A program made the position numbers and the translations under genes. From positions 2,082,501 through 2,146,500 of the forward strand of contig NZ_CP123961.1 of NCBI RefSeq assembly GCF_036327415.1: a stretch of 64,000 bases of DNA, written 5' to 3'. This stretch comes from Bartonella grahamii subsp. shimonis (lineage in GTDB: Bacteria > Pseudomonadota > Alphaproteobacteria > Rhizobiales > Rhizobiaceae). Numbering within the stretch: position 1 is the first letter of the stretch; every line of letters begins with the position of its first letter. Of the stretch, positions 28,508 through 37,297 are shown piece by piece. Below the pieces are notes generated by a model. The model ran no database searches, was not told the DNA's origin, and saw only the letters and a list, made by a program, of their open reading frames with translations.

Positions 28508-30352
28508 CTATTGTTGAGCCTTTACTGTCTGCAACATTTGCATTATCTGCTCTGTTCCCACATTACCCCCCATCTGTGCTGAGGCATTTTGCTCTTCTTG
28601 AAGAGAATTTTGCGCCTTTATCGCAATTTTATGAATGAGTGAGGCCGGTAAAGGCGAATAGCGTAAGAGATCGAGCATAATCTCAGGTGTTGCAAAATTT
28701 TGCATCAAAGGAAGCAATTGCATGATCAGTGCAAAAGTACGCTCTTTTTCATTAAGACTTGTTGGTGCATCATCCACGACAATATCATATTCCAAACTTG
28801 TCACCATTTCGCGTGTCAGTGGAACATACTGGGCATTTTCATCCCCGGCAATACGAACCAGCCGCCCATCGGACAGATAATTTTGAATAAGATAGAGAAT
28901 AATTTTTCCTTGTCGTTGCCGATATCGACGCAACCCGTCAAAAAAGGAAGCCAAAAGATTAAGTGACGATTGTCGCCGTTGTTGTTCAAGAATGCCGGGT
29001 TGATTGACAGCTCTTGTCCCAATAAATTCAGAAGACAACCCCGTCACCTGTTCGAGAGCGCTTTTTGCTTCATTAAACAATTGGAAAAACCCTTGCGGAA
29101 ATTGTGCCACGGGTTTAGGCTGAATTCTTCCCCCAGACACAGCCCCACTTTTCAACCAAGTAATACTATCGGCTCTAGCCCAACTCTCGACGGCTTGGCG
29201 ATCATCATCAAAAGCATCGCGTTCTGCCATAATTCCGCCTTTTGATTGGCTATTGAGCAAATGCATCACTTGACTAAAATATTTGTTTGCCCACCGTTGA
29301 GGATCTTTTGTAGGGCGCACAATTCCGTAAAAGTGCCGGCTTAACTTATCAAAAGTACCGGTAATACACTCCCACCCCAATTGATTGTGTGGAACCAATG
29401 GCTTATCAGGCGCATCGAGCAGCTTTCTGCCCAAAAATGCCCGTTTGACAACTTTTCTATTCAACCTTGTTGCTTGAACATGAGGAAAGGTTTTGCTTAA
29501 ATTTTGGAAATCTTTCTCTGAATAATCGATAAACTTTCCACTTTGCGGCTCGAGAACTTTATAAACCACCTCGCGTTCAAACCAGCGACATTCTACCAAT
29601 GTCACCATTTTAGGACGTTGATAGGCCCCTCCCTCTTCTCCTTGATCCCCCCTCTCAGTCTGATAACTTTGTGTCATCCCATTGCTGGTTGAATGTAAAA
29701 AACTCTGATGTTTAACCCAATCAGCATTAAGATCGCTCCAATGAACATTGGGAAACATTTCTTCAGCCACAGCAAGAGGTTTTTCATCAATATACCACAA
29801 ACGTTGTGCATCAATGAGATTAGGCTTGACAGCACTAGCATCCCACACCATTTTCATAGGGTCTAAGCGCGCAATGATTGGTTTTCCTTGCGGATCTTCT
29901 TCATAATCAAGGCGTGTATCTGTCCACCCCATTCCGCAAATAATTGCATCTTGAAAGGCATCGGAATCTTCGTATTCCCCGTCGGCTTCATCGCGAAACC
30001 ACTCAGCCGCCCCTGTCAGAATCTGGTTTGCAAAGGCTGCTCCTTCTTGTCGTGGAATAAATTGGACTTGTCTTTTATTATTGCGCTCAGCCCCAATCAC
30101 GGCATTAATTAAAGGCGCAATACGATTAAAAGTCATAACCGGTCTGTTTTGTTCGTTCAAGACGGCCAAGTCTTGCTCATTCCATTGCCGTCCATTATAA
30201 AAATCGTAATCTTCTTGGGCATTTTTTCGCCATTTTTCGACATGGGCAATATCATCCTGATACCACCCCACGAGTTTTTTAAAGAGTGCTTGATTTTCAA
30301 GCGTTTCGATTTGATCAAAAGAAGAAAAAGAAGAATCTGTAGAAATATTCAT
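28508..30352 (-). CDS. Portal protein (P22-like)
   Basis: 614 residues from the ATG at 30352, which overlaps the terminase stop as TAATG, so the two are translationally coupled; an in-frame ATG at 30367 would lie inside the terminase gene. P22-type portal features are clear: DDIAHVEKWRKNAQEDYDFY followed by NGRQWNEQDLAVLNEQNRPV near the start, PLINAVIGAERNNKRQ, and AIICGMGWTDTRLDYEEDP. The C-terminal Gln-rich helix (EEQNASAQMGG) matches the barrel region. The portal forms the 12-mer vertex through which DNA is packaged. Confidence 0.92.
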   Translation of the reverse strand: MNISTDSSFSSFDQIETLENQALFKKLVGWYQDDIAHVEKWRKNAQEDYDFYNGRQWNEQDLAVLNEQNRPVMTFNRIAPLINAVIGAERNNKRQVQFIPRQEGAAFANQILTGAAEWFRDEADGEYEDSDAFQDAIICGMGWTDTRLDYEEDPQGKPIIARLDPMKMVWDASAVKPNLIDAQRLWYIDEKPLAVAEEMFPNVHWSDLNADWVKHQSFLHSTSNGMTQSYQTERGDQGEEGGAYQRPKMVTLVECRWFEREVVYKVLEPQSGKFIDYSEKDFQNLSKTFPHVQATRLNRKVVKRAFLGRKLLDAPDKPLVPHNQLGWECITGTFDKLSRHFYGIVRPTKDPQRWANKYFSQVMHLLNSQSKGGIMAERDAFDDDRQAVESWARADSITWLKSGAVSGGRIQPKPVAQFPQGFFQLFNEAKSALEQVTGLSSEFIGTRAVNQPGILEQQRRQSSLNLLASFFDGLRRYRQRQGKIILYLIQNYLSDGRLVRIAGDENAQYVPLTREMVTSLEYDIVVDDAPTSLNEKERTFALIMQLLPLMQNFATPEIMLDLLRYSPLPASLIHKIAIKAQNSLQEEQNASAQMGGNVGTEQIMQMLQTVKAQQ

Positions 30353-31713
30353 TAAAAAGCCATCCATGACGTTTGAGAATGGTGAAACGAGCGATAAGTT
30401 TTTTTTCGCGCTCTAGCATTTGGTTGTTCATAAGCCACACACATCAGTCCGAAGGCATCTGCCCCATGGCTAGCCCAATCATGTTCAGCCCCTAGACCGA
30501 TATTGCGCTGTTCGTCGCGCCTTTCATGATACCAAGCGAGTGCTTTTCTACCCGCTCCTGTCGTTTCACGATTAAACCATAGTGCAGGAAACAACCGCCT
30601 TACGGCTTCGATACGCATTTTCACAGCGCCTGTTCCTTGATTAGGAATCACCTTGGTTTGAAAACCGGCTTGTTGCAGTGCACTTTCAAAACTCACATTA
30701 TAAACACGATCTTTTGTAGCGCCATCATGGGGCAAAACCATGAGAGCCTTTTCATATCCCCTTTGAAAGACCCAACCCACATGCTCTGAGAGAGGCTGTC
30801 CTTGGGCTTCATAATAATCGAGCACTCGGATTTCCCGTCCAATAAATTGCGCAACCCACAATGCGGTAGCATCAGCCTTTGCTCCTGTTCCCCCGATATC
30901 CCAAAAGATTCTCACCTGCATCAAAGGATCACGTGGAACAGTGGTAATCCGCCCTTCCATTTCGGCTTCGAGAAGACATTTCTGATAATAAGCCCCTTGG
31001 ACAGCTTGAAGATATTCGCCTTCCCAAATATGGTTATACTGCTCTGGTCTTTGCTGCAAATCATCCATTCGATCACGATTGAGTTTTTCCGGAAATTGCG
31101 GATTATCACGCCAATTAATTTCTGCTCCTTTGATATGAGGATTATCGACATTTCGGAAACGTTTTTCCACGGGTGCATTTTCATTGCACGGGTTCCATGT
31201 GACCCATAATTCTGCATTCCAATCTTTTCCTTCTTCGCGCAAAGTTGGAATAAGTGTTTGCCAAGCAGTTTCTGTCACCGGCTCCGCCTCATCGACCCAG
31301 CAAAGGAAAACGCGCCCCATTGACTTAATACTTGCGATATTTCGATCAAGACCAGCAAATACATAGACGATGCGCCCATCTTTTGACTTAATATATTTAT
31401 CGCCGACTTCATAATAGTCTTGTAAAAAAGGATAAGATTCGATAGCGCGTTTAATTTCTTCCAAAGAACTATCATTGAGAGAATTTTGAAACTGGCGTGC
31501 ACAAAGAATAATACCGCGTTCTCCAGCCATTCCATGGCGATATCCCACCACAGCCGACATCAAAGCAAAAGAACGTGTTTTTCCAGAACCCCGTCCTCCC
31601 CAAGCAGCTCGCACATCTGCTTTTCCAGTAAAAACAGGAATAAGCTTTGGAATAAGAGCCACTTGAGCTGTTTTCTGCCCTATTTTTTGAGAAATTTTCT
31701 GAACAATTTTCAT
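30352..31713 (-). CDS. Terminase large subunit
   Basis: 453 residues. The N-terminal ATPase has Walker A GGRGSGKT (39-46) and Walker B VFLCWVDEAEP with D141/E142. The coupling motif TWNPCNENAP follows. The C-terminal nuclease starts near RIFWDIGGTGAKADATALW, with acidic metal ligands in FWDIG and in the late HDWASHGADAFG. It pumps and cuts DNA during head filling. The length and PBSX/P22-like pattern fit a headful enzyme. It is followed directly by the portal gene and preceded by the small subunit gene after 1.9 kb of repeats. Confidence 0.93.
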   Translation of the reverse strand: MKIVQKISQKIGQKTAQVALIPKLIPVFTGKADVRAAWGGRGSGKTRSFALMSAVVGYRHGMAGERGIILCARQFQNSLNDSSLEEIKRAIESYPFLQDYYEVGDKYIKSKDGRIVYVFAGLDRNIASIKSMGRVFLCWVDEAEPVTETAWQTLIPTLREEGKDWNAELWVTWNPCNENAPVEKRFRNVDNPHIKGAEINWRDNPQFPEKLNRDRMDDLQQRPEQYNHIWEGEYLQAVQGAYYQKCLLEAEMEGRITTVPRDPLMQVRIFWDIGGTGAKADATALWVAQFIGREIRVLDYYEAQGQPLSEHVGWVFQRGYEKALMVLPHDGATKDRVYNVSFESALQQAGFQTKVIPNQGTGAVKMRIEAVRRLFPALWFNRETTGAGRKALAWYHERRDEQRNIGLGAEHDWASHGADAFGLMCVAYEQPNARARKKTYRSFHHSQTSWMAF

Positions 31714-31989
31714 TATAAATTTTCATACATTAGCAATAATTGCGCTTCACCCTTTTGCTTATCCCAAGTTTAATTTTTCCAAAGCAATTGAAGGAAAAGA
31801 GCAATTGAACGAAAAACACCCTTCTCAAAAGCAGCGCTTTATCTTCTCTTTATCCTGATATGCAATGCATTCCCTTTTTGGCATGAGTTCCCCTTAATCC
31901 CGCCATACGCCGCTATTCCCCAAGAAACCTATCCCCCTAAGGCACTAAAACCCCACCCCTCAAATACACCGCACCCCTGTCCCCCACAA

Positions 31990-33640
31990 AAGCACGGGTA
32001 TCCCACACCAAATCATAGCCTCAGCACATGGAGGCTCTGAAGCATGTCCAAAGCTCCAATATCATGCTTCTTAAGCATCACCAATCCTCACACTTGTCTA
32101 TATACCCAAGATACCCCCACCAAAACACATCATCTCAAGCTTCACGCCCCTCACCCATCGAAACACTGTCTCGTCCCCCAATACCCTTGCACCAAAGTCT
32201 CTCTGGCACACGCCCTTACGCATCATTCACCTAAAAAGCCCCACACCCTCCAGTATCACGAGCACCTCAAGCAGGAGATAGCCTCCGCTTCAATCCCCTC
32301 AAGACAAACAATCACAAAAGCAACCCCCTTGTAGAAACGTCACCCCACATCATCCACCTCAGCCTAACATTTTCCAATATCACAAGCCTCCATTGTCGAA
32401 GGATCATGCTTCTCCGGTTCACTATTTTTTACATTCACTGGTACAATCTCGATACGCGAAACTGTTTTAACCTCTCCACACCTTCAATAACGAGAAAAAA
32501 ACCAAACCTTCACAAAAAATCCAAAACAGTAGATAACATCACGGATCCTAAGTATTGTATCTCTCGGGGATCACCTCTTCAGCACACGCCCCCGCCTGTC
32601 ATCGCCCATAAAAGCCGGCGTCTCCCCCCACGTAGGAAGCCCCAATATCTCCCACCGACATATTCTGCTCTCCAGTAAACGCCCAAACATCACAACTCCC
32701 TCTTCAAGCCTCCATTGTCGAAGGATCATGCGCCCACCAAAACACACTATCTCACAAGCATAACACTTCTCTCAAGTTTCACGCCTCTCACCCATCATAA
32801 CACTATCCCGTCCCCCAATACCCAGCACCAAATCCTCTCTAGCACACGCCCTTACGCATCATTCACCTAAAAAGCCCCACACCTTCCAGTATCACGAGCA
32901 CCTCAAGCAGGAGATAGCCTCTGCTTCAATCCCCTCAAGACAAACAATCACAAAAGCAACCCCCTTGTAGAAACGTCACCCCACATCATCCACCTCAGCC
33001 TAACATTTTCCAATATCACAAGCCTCCATTGTCGAAGGATCATGCTTCTCCGGTTCACTATTTTTTGCATTCACTGGTACAATCTCGATACGCGAAACTG
33101 TTTTAACCTCTCCACACCTTCAATAACGAGAAAAAAACCAAACCTTCACAAAAAATCCAAAACAGTAGATAACATCACGGATCCTAAGTATTGTATCTCT
33201 CGGGGATCACCTCTTCAGCACACGCCCCCGCCTGTCATCGTCCATAAAAGCCGGCGTCTCCCCCCCCCCACGTAGGAAGCCCCAATATCTCCCACCGACA
33301 TATTCTGCTCTCCAGTAAACGCCCAAACATCACAACTCCCTCTTCAAGCCTCCATTGTCGAAGGATCATGCGCTCACCAGAACACACTATCTCACAAGCA
33401 TAACACTTCTCTCAAGTGTCACGCCTCTCACCCATCAAAACACTATCCCGTCCCCCAATACCCAGCACCAAATCCTCTCTAGCACACGCCCTTACGCATC
33501 ATTCACCTAAAAAGCCCCACACCTTCCAGTATCACGAGCACCTCAAGCAGGAGATAGCCTCCGCTTCAATCCCCTCAAGACAAACAATCACAAAAGCAAT
33601 CCCCTTGTAGAAACGTCACCCTACATCATCCACCTCAGCC
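31990..33640. repeat. About 638-bp tandem repeat carrying 3' ends of the small terminase gene
   Basis: Two extra units lie downstream of the small terminase gene. A landmark (CACAAGCCTCCATTGTCGAA) occurs at 32381, 33017 and 33657, giving periods of 636 and 640; the last is inside the gene. Each extra unit contains about 110 bases of the gene's 3' end (from TTTTAACCTCTCC back to the stop) joined to a C-rich spacer. The junctions are sharp at TTTTAACCTCTCC. Confidence 0.9.
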
Positions 33641-33987
33641 TAACATTTTCCAATATCACAAGCCTCCATTGTCGAAGGATCATGCTTCTCCGGTTCACTA
33701 TTTTTTGCATTCACTGGTACAATCTCGATACGCGAAACTGTTTTAACCTCTCCTTCCCCAGCCCCCTGAAGAGGCAACACTTTTGCAAGAAGCGAAAAAA
33801 ACGGTACGGGATTATTTAGAGCATGATACTGAAGATAAGACACCAGCCCATCTTCACCATAGTGATAGCCAGCCTGCTCCGCCGCTGTCAGAAGAGCTTC
33901 ATTAAATCGCTTTGTTGTTTTATTCAAAGCCCCTTTTTTCCGCCCTCTTCGACGTAAGGGAAGACTATGTTCATCTACCATCATCAT
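33640..33987 (-). CDS. Putative terminase small subunit
   Basis: 115 residues. A basic N-terminus (RRRGRKKGALNKTTKRFNEA) and the block GLVSYLQYHALNNPVPFFSL followed by LAKVLPLQ match the small packaging proteins found upstream of large terminases in many alphaproteobacterial prophages. They recognise the packaging start and regulate the large subunit. Start codons at the first three Met are possible. The gene is the first of the minus-strand structural cluster. Two tandem copies of its 3' end lie between it and the large subunit gene, a disruption of the usual tight terS-terL pairing. Confidence 0.75.
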   Translation of the reverse strand: MMMVDEHSLPLRRRGRKKGALNKTTKRFNEALLTAAEQAGYHYGEDGLVSYLQYHALNNPVPFFSLLAKVLPLQGAGEGEVKTVSRIEIVPVNAKNSEPEKHDPSTMEACDIGKC

Positions 33988-34500
33988 GTTCCTTCCAATT
34001 AAAGAGAAACAAAAGCCTCAGACACAAAAAATAATATGTGAAAATCAGCAAGGAAACCTCAAAAGCAACCAGCAATTAAAAAAATGAGACACACCCTAAA
34101 AGATTACCCCCCACAAAGCACAAATCCCCAGCATCATTTTACAGATCATCGTTTTTACGCTTTTACATTAACACAGAACAAAGCCAAACGAAACTCCCAT
34201 CCATCACCCCGCACCGCTCTGTAAACACTGGTCTGCAATAATCTGATTTCTCGTCTATCAACTTCCCCTGCTGATTATTTCATATAGCTATCCCACACCT
34301 CAAAGAATGGTGTTATCAGACACGACAGATAAGCTCTGATCTACAATTCCACTTTAAAAAGCAAATTTTTCTCTGCTGGATAAAGCTTCCACCCCGCACC
34401 TGTTTTAAACTATAATCCAGCCTCTTACCCAGTAAATCCCCCTACTGACATTAGATTACCCCCCCTCAAACAACTCTATTTTACGATATAACCGTATAGC
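33988..34500. other. Spacer with R1 and R2 repeat copies
   Basis: A diverged R2 core lies at about 34138-34180 and an R1 motif (CTCAAAGAATGGTGTTATCA) at 34299. The segment 34424-34505 (TTACCCAGTAAATCCCCCTA onward) is repeated at 35197-35277, so the first and third leader cassettes share upstream DNA. No gene seen. Confidence 0.5.
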
Positions 34501-34552
34501 CAATCTTTTAATTGTTTTTACCAATCCCTTGAAATTACTTTATCACTTAAAG

Positions 34553-34768
34553 TGTAATTTTGATCGTCCACGCACCGATCAAGAGGGAAAACAAGCCCTA
34601 AACCCTAGCGTAAAAATGAACCCACTCTTGTGGGTGTCCCGGAATTCCGGGAGATTTTGCACTATCCAAGTGCTTGTAAGCACTAAAAGCAAAAAGCTGA
34701 GTCAAGTCAGTGCTTTCAACCTCCCGAAATACCAATGCGAGGGCGCTCGCAACCGGAGGGGGCACAAA
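34553..34768 (+). ncRNA. Structured leader RNA, copy 1 (Brt-like)
   Basis: Predicted promoter: TTACCA at 34518 and TATCAC at 34541, 17-base spacer. Successive hairpins: GATCG/CGATC, AGGG/CCCT, ACCCAC/GTGGGT, the palindrome CCCGGAATTCCGGG, AGTGCT/AGCACT, CTGA/TCAG and GCGAG/CTCGC, then the strong ribosome site CCGGAGGGGG. This copy carries CTCCCGAAAT where others have CTCCCGGAAT, weakening the long-range partner of the palindrome. The organisation matches, from memory, the Bartonella Brt RNAs that precede Trp regulators. Confidence 0.85.
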
Positions 34769-34810
34769 GTGCAAACCAAAAATCCACATTTTAACGACAT
34801 TTCTGATTAA
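34769..34810 (+). pseudogene. XRE regulator remnant, deleted coding region (copy 1)
   Basis: The GTG start and first 12 codons (MQTKNPHFNDIS) are intact, then jump straight to the last codon and stop (D, TAA) of the full gene. The join falls at CATTTCT, which occurs at both ends of an intact copy, so a deletion between short direct repeats removed about 330 bases. Confidence 0.85.
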
Positions 34811-34928
34811 GCAAAAAACGCGATTTATAATCCATATTTCGCACTTTTTTAAAAAGGACCCAATCTTATAGTCTTGAGATTATTTTAATTTTCTTGCCAA
34901 TCTTCTGAAATTACTTTATGAATTAGCT

Positions 34929-35142
34929 TGTGTTTTTGATCGTCCACGCAACGGTCAAATAGGGAGTTGAAGCCCTAAGTTCTACAAAAATTAGCCCGCT
35001 TTGCGGGTATCCCGGAATTCCGGGAGTTTTTGCTATGTCCAAGTGCCACAAGCACTAAAAGCAAAAAAGCTGATTCGAGTTCAGTATTTTCAACCTCCCG
35101 GAATACCAATGCGAGGGCGCTCGCAACCAGAGGGGGCACAAA
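34929..35142 (+). ncRNA. Structured leader RNA, copy 2 (Brt-like)
   Basis: Promoter TTGCCA at 34894 and TATGAA at 34917. All hairpins are kept. The first stem is GATCGT/ACGGTC, the third CCCGC/GCGGG, and the fifth AGTGC/GCACT with a CACAA loop. The ribosome site reads CCAGAGGGGG instead of CCGGAGGGGG. The downstream gene is truncated. Confidence 0.83.
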
Positions 35143-35220
35143 GTGCAAACCAAAAATCCACATTTTAACGACATTTCTATAGGTAAAAGAATCCGTTTAC
35201 CCAGTAAATCCCCCTACTGA
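35143..35220 (+). pseudogene. XRE regulator remnant, 3' replaced (copy 2)
   Basis: GTG start and 18 codons match the intact regulators (ending IGKRIR). The frame then runs into the upstream sequence of the next cassette (from TTACCCAGTAAATC) and stops after 25 codons. This is a recombination junction: the body of the gene has been replaced by a second copy of the region that precedes cassette 1. Confidence 0.82.
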
Positions 35221-35322
35221 CATTAGATTTCCCCCCCCAAACAACTCTATTTTACAATATAACCGTATAGCAAATATTTTAATTTTCTTGCCAATCTTCT
35301 GAAATTGTCTTATGAAGGAATA

Positions 35323-35540
35323 CTGTAAGTTTGGTCGTATACGCAATGACCAATAGGGAACTGAAAACCCGAAGACTTGACACATAAATTTGTCCCACTC
35401 TTGTGGGTGTCCCGGAATTCCGGGAGATTTTGCTATGTCCAGGTGTTCTCAACACTAAAAGCAAAAAGCTGAGTCAAGTCAGTGTTTTCAGACTCCCGGA
35501 ATACCAATGCGAGGGCGCTCGCAACCGGAGGGGGCACAAA
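35323..35540 (+). ncRNA. Structured leader RNA, copy 3 (Brt-like)
   Basis: Promoter TTGCCA at 35288 and TATGAA at 35311. It belongs to the second sequence class, with first stem GGTCGT/ATGACC and second stem GGG/CCC. Third stem CCCAC/GTGGG; fifth stem GTGTT/AACAC, a double change against GTGCT/AGCAC that keeps pairing. Palindrome, long-range partner CTCCCGGAATACC and ribosome site CCGGAGGGGG are intact. Confidence 0.87.
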
Positions 35541-35912
35541 GTGCAAACCAAAAATCCACATTTTAACGACATTTCTATAGGTAAAAGAATCCGTCACAGA
35601 CGCATTGCCATGGGGCTTTCCCAAAAGGAATTAGGAACCCATTTAAGCGTCAGTTTCCAACAAATCCAGAAATACGAAAAAGGCTCCAATCGTGTAAGTG
35701 CCGGACGTTTACAGGAAATCGCCAACATCCTGAAAGTCCCTATTACCTTCTTTTATGCCGATATTGCTACAAAAGAAGATATTCCCACAAAAGAAACTCT
35801 CTCACACCATGATCAAGAAACATACAGCGAAAAAGAACACGCTCTTTTAAAAAATTTTAGAGAACTCCAGCCGAAAAAACAAAAAGCAATCTTGTGGTTA
35901 GTTTCTGATTAG
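35541..35912 (+). CDS. XRE-family HTH regulator (Trp-like), cassette 3
   Basis: 123 residues from a GTG at 35541, selected because CCGGAGGGGG lies 6 bases upstream and the same start is conserved in all cassettes. The HTH occupies about residues 13-68 (IGKRIRHRRIAMGLSQKELG, recognition helix SFQQIQKYEKGSNRVS, then ANILKVPITFFY). A charged tail ends in ALLKNFRELQPKKQKAILWL plus VSD. Small single-domain XRE proteins of this type are DNA-binding repressors or activators. From memory, Trp proteins paired with Brt RNAs in B. henselae influence badA expression. It should be controlled by the leader just upstream. Confidence 0.88.
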   Translation: MQTKNPHFNDISIGKRIRHRRIAMGLSQKELGTHLSVSFQQIQKYEKGSNRVSAGRLQEIANILKVPITFFYADIATKEDIPTKETLSHHDQETYSEKEHALLKNFRELQPKKQKAILWLVSD

Positions 35913-36290
35913 ACAAAAGCGTAGCCATTAACACCCTTCGCCAACATATTCAACCCAACACCCCTCAATAAAACTCATGCCACATCTCAAAAGACAACAT
36001 TTCAAGGAATCTTAAAAACAAGTCCTATCCTCTTCTTCACTCTTTTTCCCCTATTTTCTCCCTATATGCCATACCATGATAAAAGCCAAAACGCCCAAAT
36101 CCTCCGTATCATGTTACAGATCCACGTTTTTACGCTTTTGCATCTTTACGAAAAAGCAACCCTCCACTGCTCAGTAAACGATAACCAAAATCTTGCCCAG
36201 CCCCCTTGGCTTCCCACTTCATATGCCTCAGATCACCACACCTTAGAACAACACTCTTTTACAAATGTGTAGCATAGCCAATCTTTTAAT
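35913..36290. other. Spacer with R1 and R2 motifs
   Basis: An R2 core (GTTACAGATCCACGTTTTTA) lies at about 36113. R1-like motifs are at about 35986 (CATCTCAAAAGACAACATTT) and 36238. No gene seen. Confidence 0.45.
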
Positions 36291-36330
36291 TGTTTTTACC
36301 AATCCCTTGAAATTACTTTATCACTTAAAG

Positions 36331-36546
36331 TGTAATTTTGATCGTCCACGCACCGATCAAGAGGGAAAACAAGCCCTAAACCCTAGCGTAAAAATGAACC
36401 CACTCTTGCGGATATCCCGGAATTCCGGGAGATTTTGCACTATCCAAGTGCTTGTCAGCACTAAAAGCAAAAAGCTGACTCGGATTCAGTACCTTTAACT
36501 CCCGGAATACCAATGCGAGGGCGCTCGCAACCGGAGGGGGCACAAA
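36331..36546 (+). ncRNA. Structured leader RNA, copy 4 (Brt-like)
   Basis: Promoter TTACCA at 36296 and TATCAC at 36319. Nearly identical to copy 1, so one arose from the other recently. The third stem is disrupted here (CCCAC against GCGGA). The fifth stem AGTGCT/AGCACT is kept, and the long-range partner is the standard CTCCCGGAAT. Confidence 0.83.
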
Positions 36547-36588
36547 GTGCAAACCAAAAATCCACATTTTAACGACATTTCTGATTAA
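36547..36588 (+). pseudogene. XRE regulator remnant, deleted coding region (copy 4)
   Basis: The same 14-codon product and the same CATTTCT junction as at 34769-34810, followed by the same trailer, so one deletion event was later duplicated with its leader. Confidence 0.85.
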
Positions 36589-36706
36589 GCAAAAAACGCG
36601 ATTTATAATCCATATTTCGCACTTTTTTAAAAAGGACCCAATCTTATAGTCTTGAGATTATTTTAATTTTCTTGCCAATCTTCTGAAATTGTCTTATGAA
36701 GGAATA

Positions 36707-36925
36707 CTGTAAGTTTGGTCGTATACGCAATGACCAATAGGGAACTGAAAACCCGAAGACTTGACACATAAATTTATCCCGCTTTGCGGGTATCCCGGGA
36801 TTCCGGGAGTTTTTGCTATGTCCAAGTGCGTTTTCGCACTAAAAGCAAAAAGCTGATTTAGGTTCAGTATTTTCAACCTCCCGGAATACCAATGCGAGGG
36901 CGCTCGCAACCGGAGGGGGAGCAAA
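36707..36925 (+). ncRNA. Structured leader RNA, copy 5 (Brt-like)
   Basis: Promoter TTGCCA at 36672 and TATGAA at 36695. Third stem CCCGC/GCGGG, central hairpin CCCGGGATTCCGGG, fifth stem AGTGCG/CGCACT (G-C in place of U-A). The 3' half ATTCCGGGAG of the central hairpin is unchanged although its 5' half has mutated, as expected if it also pairs with CTCCCGGAAT downstream. Confidence 0.87.
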
Positions 36926-37297
36926 GTGCAAACCAAAAATCCACATTTTATCGACATTTCTATAGGTAAAAGAATCCGCCATAGACGCATTGCAATGAGG
37001 CTTTCTCAAAAAGAATTAGGAAGCCATTTAGGTGTCAGTTTCCAACAAATCCAGAAATACGAAAAAGGCTCCAATCGTGTAAGTGCAGGGTGTTTGCTGA
37101 AAATCGCCAATATACTGGATGTCCCTATTACCTTCTTTTATGCCGATATTGCTACAAAAGAAGATATTCCCACAAAAGAACATGCCTCACCCCATGCTCA
37201 AGAAACATACAGCGAAAAAGAACACGCCCTTTTAAAAAACTTTAGAGAGCTCCAGCCGAAAAAACAAAAAGCAATCTTGTGGTTAGTTTCTGATTAA
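36926..37297 (+). CDS. XRE-family HTH regulator (Trp-like), cassette 5
   Basis: 123 residues from the conserved GTG with the CCGGAGGGGG ribosome site. HTH at about 13-68 with the same recognition helix as cassette 3 (SFQQIQKYEKGSNRVS), but differences in the first helix (AMRLSQKELGSHLGV) and in the segment ILDVPITFFYADIATKEDIP. The C-terminal YSEKEHALLKNFRELQPKKQ block is identical, so diversity is concentrated outside the presumed DNA-contact helix. It probably binds a similar operator to its paralogues. Confidence 0.88.
   Translation: MQTKNPHFIDISIGKRIRHRRIAMRLSQKELGSHLGVSFQQIQKYEKGSNRVSAGCLLKIANILDVPITFFYADIATKEDIPTKEHASPHAQETYSEKEHALLKNFRELQPKKQKAILWLVSD

Noticed and set aside
17958..34000. 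Complete inducible prophage
   Set aside because: No integrase, replication, lysis or clear attachment-site repeats found; a GTA-like or remnant cluster fits better.
35403..35540. Longer XRE regulator starting inside the leader
   Set aside because: The frame is open upstream in some cassettes, but the conserved CCGGAGGGGG-GTG start, the covarying stems and stops in other copies show that the upstream part is untranslated RNA.
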